Shown: positions 51,699 to 58,342 of the stretch, one piece after another
Layout of the letters: every line of letters begins with the position of its first letter
How positions within the stretch are numbered: position 1 is the first letter of the stretch
NCBI GenBank assembly: GCA_024398965.1
Contig: JAKSIF010000011.1
Location: 21,388 to 85,387, forward strand
Source of the DNA: Fibrobacter sp.
GTDB lineage: Bacteria; Fibrobacterota; Fibrobacteria; Fibrobacterales; Fibrobacteraceae
Length of the DNA: 64,000 nucleotides
Direction of reading: 5' to 3'
The notes under the pieces: model-generated
Database searches by the model: none
Told to the model about the DNA's origin: nothing
What the model saw: the letters and a program-made list of their open reading frames with translations, nothing else
Position numbers and translations under genes: made by a program

Positions 51699-52868
51699 AT
51701 GTTCAAGAAATTCGGAATACCATTTGTTACAGTCGCAGCGGCATGCGCAATCCTCACTTCTTGTTCCTCTGACTCGAACAGCGCGGCCCCTGCAGACAAT
51801 CCGCAAGACTCCAGCATTGTAACACCCGAAAGTTCCAGTTCTGTTACTGAAATTGTGGAAAGTTCTTCCTCCAGTGTCGTCGCGGACAGTTCCTCTAGTG
51901 TCGCCCCCGACGACGATCCAATCGTTCCGAGCAGTTCCTCGGGAGTCATTCCGAGCTGTTCCTCAAGCGCCATCCCGGGCAGCTCTTCAAGTGTCATCCC
52001 GAGCAACAGCGAGGGATCTTGCAATTCCGAAGCAACACCAACAAGTAGCACAACCGTCGAAGAGTATTCCAGCAGTTCTGTTGCAGCCACCGATGACTCT
52101 CCGAGCGACACTCCCGCAGACCCCGCCGCCTTCTGGTCAGATGACTTCCAGGGCGACGCTCTTGATCTGAACACCTGGAGTTACGAAATCGGTACCGGCG
52201 AATGGGGCTGGGGCAATAACGAACAGCAGTACTACACCGACCGCGCCGAAAACATTTACGTGAAAGACGGCTACCTTCACATCCGTGCCGCATTGGAAAC
52301 CGACGCAGCCGCCATCGCAAACAATTTCGGTGGCAAGAAATACACCTCTGCCCGCATTGTCACCAAGGGAAAATTTGACTTCGCCTACGGTACCATTGAA
52401 GCCCGCATTGCGTTACCTGTGGGTAAAGGCATCTGGCCCGCCTTCTGGATGCTTGGCGCCAACATCGATGACGCAAGCTGGCCCCTCTGCGGCGAAGTGG
52501 ACATCATCGAAGCCGTCAACGACGAAAGTGTGGTGTACGGCACCCATCACTGGTCCCACGAAGGCCAACATGCGGAATACGGCAACAGCACCAGGGAATA
52601 CTACGGCACCACCTACCCCATGGACATCACCGAATTCCACATCTACAAGACTGTATGGAACGAAAAATCCATCGCCATGTACGTGGATGATTTCAAGTAT
52701 CAGGAAATCGGTATCGAAGATGCCTCTGGCGAAATGGGAACGTTCCACAAGAACTTCTTCTTTATTTTGAACGTAGCCGTAGGCGGTCAATGGCCCGGCT
52801 TCGACATTGACGAAGCCCAGTTCCCCAACGAAATGATTGTGGACTATATTAGAGTTTATAAGAATTAA
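51699..52868 (+). CDS. Glycoside hydrolase family 16 lipoprotein (beta-glucanase)
   Basis: 389 residues. Lipobox ILTSC (Cys ~24), then a ~120-residue Ser/Pro/Asp-rich linker with acidic patches, and a GH16 catalytic domain from about 145 to the end. Active site E266-V-D268-I-I-E271 in GEVDIIEAVND; YTSARIVTKGKFDFAYG, GIWPAFWMLG and HKNFFFILNVAVGGQWPG also match. The EVDIIE form with the beta-bulge Ile suggests laminarinase (beta-1,3-glucanase) rather than lichenase. TATATT lies six bases before the ATG, so the mRNA may be leaderless. pRiA4b-type gene 11 bp downstream. Confidence 0.92.
   Translation: MFKKFGIPFVTVAAACAILTSCSSDSNSAAPADNPQDSSIVTPESSSSVTEIVESSSSSVVADSSSSVAPDDDPIVPSSSSGVIPSCSSSAIPGSSSSVIPSNSEGSCNSEATPTSSTTVEEYSSSSVAATDDSPSDTPADPAAFWSDDFQGDALDLNTWSYEIGTGEWGWGNNEQQYYTDRAENIYVKDGYLHIRAALETDAAAIANNFGGKKYTSARIVTKGKFDFAYGTIEARIALPVGKGIWPAFWMLGANIDDASWPLCGEVDIIEAVNDESVVYGTHHWSHEGQHAEYGNSTREYYGTTYPMDITEFHIYKTVWNEKSIAMYVDDFKYQEIGIEDASGEMGTFHKNFFFILNVAVGGQWPGFDIDEAQFPNEMIVDYIRVYKN
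51921..52017 (+). repeat. 24-bp repeats in the GH16 linker
   Basis: Four imperfect 24-bp units encode IVPSSSSG, VIPSCSSS, AIPGSSSS and VIPSNSEG. The last unit, GTCATCCCGAGCAACAGC then GAGGGATC, looks like the GTCATYCCGAGC-type intergenic repeats found in many genomes. Confidence 0.6.
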
Positions 52869-52879
52869 AATAGGTTTTT

Positions 52880-53635
52880 ATGGCAATTTACCAATTCGTA
52901 GCAGAGTTAAAGAATTTCAAGCCTCGCATGTGGAGGCGCTTTGTTGCTTCAAGCGACATGAAGCTTTCACACTTCGCATACGCAATCATGCACATGTTCG
53001 GCTGCCAATACGAACATTTGTTTTCTTTAGTAGTTGAAAAAGACAAAAACGAAATAAAATCAGTCAGAGAAAACAACATTATTGACGTGAAGAACCTGTT
53101 CAAAAGATTCAAGAGTCAGAAGAACGCCCACGAAGCATTGAACTTGATGCTTAATTCCGATTATCTTTCCATGTTCAGCAAGGAAACCTATTACGAGCTC
53201 CCCAACGAGGAACTTTCACGAGAGTTCAAAGACATCCGAAACTTCAAGGTCGCCGAAGTATTCAAGAATGTCAAGGACAAGGCCCGACTGGATTACGACT
53301 TCGGTGACGGTTGGGAATTCAAAATTGTTCTGGAAAAAATTCTTGACGAAGACTCCTATGCAAAAGAGGACCTCCCCCTTGTTCTGAAAGGAAAAATTAG
53401 AGGAATCATCGAAGATTGCGGAGGCCCATGGGCACTGCAAGATCTCGTAGAAAAATTCCCTAAAACTAACGAAGCTACAGTAGACCTTAGCGATGCCTAT
53501 CTAAGCGAAGATGAACTGGATTGGTTCGGTGAGGATCTAGAAGACATTTTGGATTTCGATGTTGACGAGGTAAACGGAGGAATCCTTGACGCCATCGAAT
53601 GCCAAGAGGACTGTTACGAGTCGCAGCTAGAGTAA
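52880..53635 (+). CDS. Plasmid pRiA4b ORF-3-like protein
   Basis: 251 residues. The N-terminal IYQFVAELKNFKPRMWRRFVASSDMKLSHFAYAIMHMFG (outline: KNFKPRMWRRF, LSHFAYAIMHMFG) and YDFGDGWEFKIVLEKIL segments define the pRiA4b ORF-3 / IS1096 TnpR-like family. Function is unknown. The C-terminal part is acidic (EDELDWFGEDLEDILDFDVDE in outline), perhaps binding a partner. AGG lies seven bases before the ATG. Follows the GH16 gene by 11 bp but an unrelated role is likely. Confidence 0.85.
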   Translation: MAIYQFVAELKNFKPRMWRRFVASSDMKLSHFAYAIMHMFGCQYEHLFSLVVEKDKNEIKSVRENNIIDVKNLFKRFKSQKNAHEALNLMLNSDYLSMFSKETYYELPNEELSREFKDIRNFKVAEVFKNVKDKARLDYDFGDGWEFKIVLEKILDEDSYAKEDLPLVLKGKIRGIIEDCGGPWALQDLVEKFPKTNEATVDLSDAYLSEDELDWFGEDLEDILDFDVDEVNGGILDAIECQEDCYESQLE

Positions 53636-53662
53636 CGGGAAATTTTTTCCCTCAATATCAAT

Positions 53663-55087
53663 TTACGCAAACAGACAATCCGAAGTAAGTTTCACTGGCA
53701 GCGACTCCGTGTACTGATTTTTCTTCACGGGACCTGCTGTAATGAGCGTCTTGAATATGCCCTTACGAGATCCTATTTCATTGGCGAACGCGGCAAAACG
53801 ACGTTCAATTTTTTGGAACTCAACTTCGCTAAGGCTATAATCCGTTTCAGAATACTTTATTTCGCACAAGTTAATCATTCCGTCGGCACGGTCAATAATC
53901 AAGTCGATCTGGGCGCGATTTTCAGCATCCTTGCTACGCCAGGAATACTGTTGTGTGGAGATTCCGGCAATCTTGAGAGCCGCCTTTATCTGTACCACAT
54001 GAAGCAGGCAGACCTTTTCAAAAGCCATGCCCAGCCACGTGTTCACAACAGGAGTGTTGATGTGATTCTCCCAATAACGTGTGTCGCCCTTCGCCTTGCC
54101 TTCAAAATACAGATGGAACAAAGTAAACGGATCTACAAGCTGATAGATTCCCCCGTTTTCCTTAACCACTTTCTTTTCCCTAATCATGAACTTGCGAACA
54201 AAGCCACACTCTTCCAAATTCTGGAGTTGTTCCGAAAGTGTTCCGCCTTTTTCGCTTTTCGTTTCTGCAATGATTTCCTTGCGGGTCAAGCCTTCCTTTT
54301 TCCGTGCAAGAATTTCTACAAGGCGCATGTAGGGGGCGGCAGAGCTGAACAATGTTTTGAAAAGGCGTTTGTATTCGCGGCGCATCTCGCCGTTTTCTGC
54401 AAAGTAAAGACGGTCGATGTTTTGTGCAAGACTTTCGGATTCGTCAAGCAAGCTAAGATAATAGGCCACTCCACCAGTAAACATATAAGTTTGCAAAACC
54501 AGCAGTCGGGACCATGCAAAATTTCTTGACTGCAAATACTCAGCGGTCTCCTGAAGAGTAAACGGTTTCAATTTGATTTCATGGGTAATCCGGTTATGCA
54601 GCCCGCCCTTGCTGTCGATCAGGTTCTTGACCATCCATGATGTTGCAGAACCGCAAACAATCAGTTTGAAATTATCCTGGTTAGATGCCCAGCTGTTCCA
54701 AAAATGTCCAAGTGCATTGACAAAGCCCGAACCCTGCGTATCTAGACTAGGAATTTCATCAATGAAAACGATACATGGCTCACCAGAAGAAACCTTGTGC
54801 ATTAAAAACTTGCGAAGCACCGTAAAAGCAGCCATCCAGTTTTCAGGTCGTTCTTTGCATTCAAACCCGAACAAATCCAGCGCATCCACAAAAGCGCCCA
54901 TCTGTTCTTCCTTGCTTCCGTCAAGAACGCCTGTCATGGCAAAGGTAAATCGCCCCTTGAAAACCTGATTCACCAGGAACGTTTTGCCCACTCGACGTCG
55001 CCCATAGAGGGCAATAAACTCGGCGTTTGCAGAGGCAACATAGCGTTCCAGTAGTTCAATTTCAGCATTTCTTCCAATAAGACTCAT
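53663..55087 (-). CDS. AAA ATPase with C-terminal nuclease-like domain (archaeal ATPase type)
   Basis: 474 residues. Walker A GRRRVGKT with K35, Walker B CIVFIDEIPSLD near 110, sensor-like GSATSWM. A winged-helix segment (about 260-310: ARKKEGLTRKEIIAETKSEKGGTLSEQLQNLE in outline) follows, and the C-terminus holds QIDLIIDRADGMINLCEIKYS, a PD-(D/E)xK-like Asp...Glu-x-Lys motif. This is the ATPase/DUF234 arrangement of unclear function, common in rumen and gut bacteria and often horizontally spread. Duplicated palindromes lie upstream. Convergent with the pRiA4b-type gene. Confidence 0.86.
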   Translation of the reverse strand: MSLIGRNAEIELLERYVASANAEFIALYGRRRVGKTFLVNQVFKGRFTFAMTGVLDGSKEEQMGAFVDALDLFGFECKERPENWMAAFTVLRKFLMHKVSSGEPCIVFIDEIPSLDTQGSGFVNALGHFWNSWASNQDNFKLIVCGSATSWMVKNLIDSKGGLHNRITHEIKLKPFTLQETAEYLQSRNFAWSRLLVLQTYMFTGGVAYYLSLLDESESLAQNIDRLYFAENGEMRREYKRLFKTLFSSAAPYMRLVEILARKKEGLTRKEIIAETKSEKGGTLSEQLQNLEECGFVRKFMIREKKVVKENGGIYQLVDPFTLFHLYFEGKAKGDTRYWENHINTPVVNTWLGMAFEKVCLLHVVQIKAALKIAGISTQQYSWRSKDAENRAQIDLIIDRADGMINLCEIKYSETDYSLSEVEFQKIERRFAAFANEIGSRKGIFKTLITAGPVKKNQYTESLPVKLTSDCLFA

Positions 55088-55104
55088 GACTATAATTTAC
55101 ATAA

Positions 55105-55198
55105 ATTTTCGCCAAAAGTCATCAAAAAGCAGAGTTTCGGCGAAAAACACGCACGATTTTCGCCAAAAGTCATTAAAAAGCAGAGTTTTGGCGAAAAA
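55105..55198. promoter_or_regulatory. Duplicated palindromic unit before the AAA-ATPase gene
   Basis: Two 43-bp copies (55105-55147 and 55156-55198), start-to-start 51 bp, differing at two positions. Each is flanked by inverted TTTTCGCCAAAA and TTTTGGCGAAAA (second copy perfect: 55157-55168 and 55186-55197). They begin about 18 bp upstream of the ATPase ATG, so they overlap its promoter. This reads as a repeated operator. Confidence 0.65.
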
Positions 55199-55223
55199 TA
55201 TCTCATTTTTTTAGCAAATTTGC

Positions 55224-55598
55224 CTACAATTTCAAAAATTTCCAGTTAGGCTCTAACGCCGGGCGATGCAAAACGGTCCCATCAGGCAAAAGCATATCCT
55301 CATTGTACATCATGTAAAAATCGATGTAATCGTATTTCTGGGCCTTTTCAATTTGGTTCCAGACATCTGCAGTTAAACGTCCCCAATGGCGCCAGGTTGT
55401 TGTATACACATACTGCGTTCCAGAATCCAATTCGATAACGGGCGCACCCAATTCGCCATACTGATGATAATCCCCATCAAATTTAATCCTGTTGCGAATA
55501 AGTTCAGAAACAACGAAAGACTCTATCTCATCTAAATTCGCTGGACTTTCTACAGCAAAGTCTTCCTCAACGGGCTTTTTCCAATACAAAATTTTCAT
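55224..55598 (-). CDS. Hypothetical protein, 124 aa
   Basis: Not recognised. The ATG at 55598 has GGAG about eight bases upstream and gives MKILYWKKPVEE. Mixed alpha/beta composition with many aromatics (TTWRHWGRL, YDYIDFYMMYNEDM). No signal peptide or membrane segment. It follows the 77-residue ORF on the same strand by about 60 bp, so the two may form a small unit; a toxin/immunity-like pair is conceivable but unsupported. Confidence 0.65.
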   Translation of the reverse strand: MKILYWKKPVEEDFAVESPANLDEIESFVVSELIRNRIKFDGDYHQYGELGAPVIELDSGTQYVYTTTWRHWGRLTADVWNQIEKAQKYDYIDFYMMYNEDMLLPDGTVLHRPALEPNWKFLKL

Positions 55599-55658
55599 AA
55601 GGTCTCCATACCCATTTGCAGTCCCTGAAATGTAACCGTAGAGATGGCGCAACCATCA

Positions 55659-55892
55659 TTATCCCCAAATTTTTGAAACCTTTTTGATATTGGGCAGTTC
55701 CCGAGACTTTCTATTCAATATTTTGGAAACGTTATCGTCAACCACATCGAAATCACGACGCCATTCATCCAATTCATCCGCATAAGATTTTCCAAGCAAA
55801 ACGTTAATCAAGGCCCACTCCTGAAACCCAAGTTCCATTTGAGCATTCACAGACATGATAATTTGATCTTTTGTGGTTATTTTAGCCGACAA
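55659..55892 (-). CDS. Hypothetical protein, 77 aa, TTG start
   Basis: Not recognised. The TTG at 55892 is supported by a strong AAGGAG eight bases upstream; the in-frame ATG at 55856 has none. Contains ALINVLLGKSYADELDEWRRDF and ends with a basic KKVSKIWG. Helical and small, with DNA-binding or partner-binding character possible but not shown. Confidence 0.62.
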   Translation of the reverse strand: MSAKITTKDQIIMSVNAQMELGFQEWALINVLLGKSYADELDEWRRDFDVVDDNVSKILNRKSRELPNIKKVSKIWG

Positions 55893-56039
55893 AATCTTAA
55901 CTCCTTACATTTACTTACTAAAGGTAAGACAATCTGCCACGGGAAACAAGGGGGGGGGCAACGATGTTTCCTTGATATTCGCCGCCAAAGCCCTAGCGTT
56001 TTTTTTACTATATTATGGAATGACGTGGCACTTTAAATG

Positions 56040-56162
56040 CAGTGCTGCAACGTATAGGCCCGTAAGGGAATTCTATAAAGTCGGGGTCTTATACAGGGTT
56101 CGTCCTTGAGACTTGGGCGGCTGTTTTTTTGACGAGTTTCCCCTGAAAAACTCGTTTTTTTT
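56040..56162 (+). ncRNA. Candidate small RNA with GNRA and UUCG hairpins and terminator
   Basis: Hairpin 1: TATAG / CTATA (56053-56057, 56073-56077) enclosing CCC-GTAA-GGG. Hairpin 2: AAGTC / GACTT (56078-56082, 56110-56114) enclosing AGGG-TTCG-TCCT (56095-56106). Then an intrinsic terminator ACGAGTTT / AAACTCGT (56132-56139, 56148-56155) with an eight-T tail. A possible -10 (TATATT or TATTAT, 56009-56016) lies upstream. No coding frame. Two stable tetraloops and a terminator with no gene before it point to an independent RNA. Family not recognised. Confidence 0.5.
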
Positions 56163-56232
56163 ATTTCATGTCATCTAAGATTTATCCAGGCATCAAAATA
56201 GCCCATATAAAACTGAATACCGGCACGAAGAA

Positions 56233-56268
56233 GCCCTCCTGGTCACCATTTCTGATGACCGGGAGGGC
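56233..56268 (-). terminator. Hairpin after the vat-type gene
   Basis: 13-bp stem GCCCTCCTGGTCA / TGACCGGGAGGGC (one G-T pair) with a 10-base loop, only 6 bp past the stop on the minus strand. Followed by TTCTTC rather than a full T run, so termination efficiency is uncertain. Confidence 0.65.
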
Positions 56269-56274
56269 ATGTTC

Positions 56275-56916
56275 TTATTTCAGTTTTGATTTTATTTCTG
56301 TTTTAACTTCATCAAGGTCGCAACATGTCAGTATCGGAATCAGACTGTTAATTTCTTCAATGGTTTTATCCCACCATTTCCATTCAAGCAACAGATGAAT
56401 CAATTCATCATCAAATCTCTTACGTATAGGTTTCGCAGGATTTCCTGCAACAATCGTATAAGGTTCCACATTGCTTCCAACTACGCTCTTTGCGCCGATG
56501 ATGGCTCCATCACCGATATGTACTCCCGGAAGGATGGTCGCATCCTGCCCGATCCAGACATCATTCCCTATAACAGTATCTCCCTTAAACGGCATATCAT
56601 TCGGATTTGGAGCCTCCATGTCCCAGCCTTCAAGTGTATAAAACGGAAAAGTAGATACCGCACTCATCTGGTGGTTTGCGTCATTCATCATAAACTCTGC
56701 ACCTGATGCAATTTGGCAGAACTTGCCGATAATCAGTTTGTCTCTGCTCCACGGGTAGAAGTTCGTCACATGACTCTCAAATTCAGAATCAGCAATATAA
56801 GAAAACTCGCCAACAATAATATTCGGATTCTTAATTGTTGGTCTCACATATATTTCTTTCTCATAACCGGCGATAGGATGCACGGTATTCGGATTTGGCT
56901 CTTTTCCGTTTTTCAT
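56275..56916 (-). CDS. Vat-type xenobiotic O-acetyltransferase
   Basis: 213-residue left-handed beta-helix acetyltransferase. Hexapeptide repeats run from about 30 to 165 (GDTVIGNDVWIGQDATILPGVHIGDGAIIGAKSVV in outline). FMMNDANHQM carries the catalytic His, and KWWDKTIEEINS near the end matches streptogramin-A acetyltransferases Vat and the CatB group. It could confer resistance to streptogramin A or chloramphenicol, but many homologs act on unknown substrates. It stands alone with its own terminator in a region of mixed hypotheticals; lateral gain is likely. Confidence 0.85.
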   Translation of the reverse strand: MKNGKEPNPNTVHPIAGYEKEIYVRPTIKNPNIIVGEFSYIADSEFESHVTNFYPWSRDKLIIGKFCQIASGAEFMMNDANHQMSAVSTFPFYTLEGWDMEAPNPNDMPFKGDTVIGNDVWIGQDATILPGVHIGDGAIIGAKSVVGSNVEPYTIVAGNPAKPIRKRFDDELIHLLLEWKWWDKTIEEINSLIPILTCCDLDEVKTEIKSKLK

Positions 56917-56939
56917 TACGCATTCCTCACAAAAAACAA

Positions 56940-57209
56940 TTACAGGACAAGCCCATCTTGATCTTTATGTCTTTTTCTCTGTTTTATTAAAAAGGCTGCT
57001 ATTTGATCATTTCCTTCCAAAACAGATTGATTCAAAGCATTTAAGAAATCGTCAAACTTCACCTCTTCACGCAGTTCCAGAGACTCTTTACCTTTCCCAA
57101 TATTGCGTTCAATCCAAAAGCCCGTCGGAATCATTATCCCGATTTCATAACCAGTTTTCCTAGTCCATTGAATAAACTTATCGGAATTGATAATTTCTTC
57201 CAAAATCAT
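56940..57209 (-). CDS. Hypothetical protein, 89 aa
   Basis: Not recognised. Starts MILEEIINSDKFIQW and ends with a basic-acidic tail (KQRKRHKDQDG). Contains TGYEIGIMIPTGFWIERN and a helical ELREEVKFDDFLNAL. No signal or membrane segment. It lies 23 bp upstream of vat on the same strand, so co-transcription with it is possible. Could be a remnant of a mobile segment. Confidence 0.5.
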   Translation of the reverse strand: MILEEIINSDKFIQWTRKTGYEIGIMIPTGFWIERNIGKGKESLELREEVKFDDFLNALNQSVLEGNDQIAAFLIKQRKRHKDQDGLVL

Positions 57210-57277
57210 TTTATAAGCACCTAGTTAGGGTTTGTCTTTAGAAAAAAAATAAATTTTGGTGTCTTTTGGCATAGTTT

Positions 57278-57303
57278 GGCGCTCCATTGTGGGGCGCCTT
57301 TTT
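57278..57303 (+). terminator. Terminator-like hairpin without an upstream gene
   Basis: Stem GGCGCTCC / GGGGCGCC (one T-G pair), loop ATTGT, then TTTTT on the + strand. No + strand gene ends here; it may be a palindromic repeat, or end an unseen transcript. Confidence 0.45.
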
Positions 57304-57388
57304 CGTGCCTAATTTAGGGGGAATGAATGAATTGGCCCTCAACAGTTCCCACGACATTTTCCTGCAGGGAGACTGCATTGAGAATACG

Positions 57389-57667
57389 CTATCTTCCAAA
57401 CAGATCCGAATGGGAGCCTGTTGCGGTCGCGGATAACACCAGCCGGTTTTCAATGATTTGATACATCAGCAGCCAGTCAGGTTCTATATGGCATTCACGA
57501 AAATCTTTCAAGGATCCTGTCAACTGATGGTCGCGATTTGACTCCGGCAGAGTTTCTCCTGCAGCTAACTTATTTAGTACAGCTACCAGTTTGCCCATGT
57601 CCTTGCCTCGTTTTTTCATCAGTTTGGCGTCATGTTTCATGCGGTTCGTATAGACGATGCTGTACAC
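57389..57667 (-). CDS. yafQ: YafQ-type mRNA interferase toxin
   Basis: 92-residue RelE-superfamily ribosome-dependent endoribonuclease. The conserved catalytic elements are seen: RDHQLTGSL (His), FRECHIEPDWLLMYQI (His, Asp) and the terminal TGSHSDLF (His). The start is GTG, overlapping the antitoxin stop in TAGTG. Partner of the DinJ-like gene upstream. Complete length. Confidence 0.9.
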   Translation of the reverse strand: MYSIVYTNRMKHDAKLMKKRGKDMGKLVAVLNKLAAGETLPESNRDHQLTGSLKDFRECHIEPDWLLMYQIIENRLVLSATATGSHSDLFGR

Positions 57668-57927
57668 TAATCCTCCAGCATCGACGCAACGGCCTCCTCG
57701 GCGGTTGCGAACGGTCCATGAAGATTTTCACCATTTCGACTATCGGCAACAGCTCGCTCCAAGGAAAGGTCCGGCTTGTGGCGGACCTCAAACGGAATAC
57801 CGTTATACTCTACAGCGAACTTCAAAAAAACGCGGATCGCGGTGGATGTATCCATTCCCAAAGACTGGAAAAGCTTATCAGACTTTTCCTTCAGTTCGTC
57901 ATCCACGCGCAGTTGCAAAGTAGCCAT
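57667..57927 (-). CDS. dinJ: DinJ/RelB-type antitoxin
   Basis: 86 residues from the ATG at 57927 (AGGA eight bases upstream). Ribbon-helix-helix N-terminus TLQLRVDDELKEKSDKLFQSLGMDTSTAIRVFLKFAV, in outline LQLRVDDELK and TSTAIRVFLK, typical of DinJ/RelB. The C-terminal part wraps the toxin. The pair should autoregulate. Direct repeats TTTGTCAT lie about 45 bp upstream and may be its operator. Confidence 0.9.
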   Translation of the reverse strand: MATLQLRVDDELKEKSDKLFQSLGMDTSTAIRVFLKFAVEYNGIPFEVRHKPDLSLERAVADSRNGENLHGPFATAEEAVASMLED

Positions 57928-57970
57928 AGAAATATCCTTTATTTTTGTTCTACGGCTTAAAGTTACATTA

Positions 57971-57999
57971 TTTGTCATTACAAATCAATCCTTTGTCAT
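57971..57999. promoter_or_regulatory. TTTGTCAT direct repeats upstream of dinJ
   Basis: TTTGTCAT occurs at 57971-57978 and 57992-57999, 21 bp apart, two helical turns. Position about 45-70 bp upstream of the antitoxin start fits an autorepression site. Confidence 0.4.
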
Positions 58000-58026
58000 C
58001 ACGATTTATTGCGCAACAAACAAAAA

Positions 58027-58078
58027 AAGCCGTATTTTCATAAGGAGAGCATGAGCCTCGATATAAGAAATACGGCTT
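58027..58078. other. Long-stem inverted repeat, unexplained
   Basis: AAGCCGTATTT (58027-58037) and AAATACGGCTT (58068-58078) are a perfect 11-bp stem with a 30-base loop. It lies between divergent genes where no terminator is expected. Confidence 0.5.
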
Positions 58079-58342
58079 GTTACAGAACAGTTCTGCAACC
58101 ATCGCATGTCAGTGGAGAAAATACAAAAAACAACTCGCAAAAACACACATTCTCCACCCTCTTTTTCTCTCATAATTCATAATTCCTAATTGGCTCTCTT
58201 CGAGTGCATTTAGCATGGCTCAGTCACGTCAAACCAGTAAATCCGTTTGCCACGACGCTCTTCAAATTCTATGTTTGGCCGCACCGTCAGATGTCGTATT
58301 TCTGCGGAACCGGGCAAGAACTGCCCAAAAAGGAAAATTATT

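Larger units (their letters stand above)
55893..56274. other. Intergenic region: promoter, G9 tract, RNA candidate, vat terminator
   Basis: No protein-coding gene seen. From left: promoter side of the 77-residue ORF; a run of nine G (55950-55958); AT-rich TTTTTTTTACTATATTATGG (55999-56018); the structured + strand segment 56040-56162; and the vat terminator at 56233-56268. Confidence 0.6.
57928..58342. other. Divergent intergenic region between dinJ and thrS
   Basis: 415 bp without a gene. Contains dinJ-side direct repeats (57971-57999), a hairpin with an 11-bp stem (58027-58078), CAGAAC-A-GTTCTG (58083-58095), a CATAATTCATAATTCCTAATT stretch (58172-58192) like common intergenic repeats, and just before thrS a GGGCA/TGCCC hairpin (58312-58326). 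No T-box features (GGTGG or ACCGCG-type) are seen. Confidence 0.55.

Noticed and set aside
55105..55198. CRISPR array
   Set aside because: Only two repeat copies with an 8-bp gap, no spacers of uniform length and no cas genes.
55873..56109. 78-residue + strand ORF
   Set aside because: Covers the G9 tract and RNA hairpins, has no ribosome binding site, and resembles no protein family.
58200..58342. T-box riboswitch upstream of thrS
   Set aside because: No specifier loop or T-box antiterminator sequence found, and no terminator before the start.
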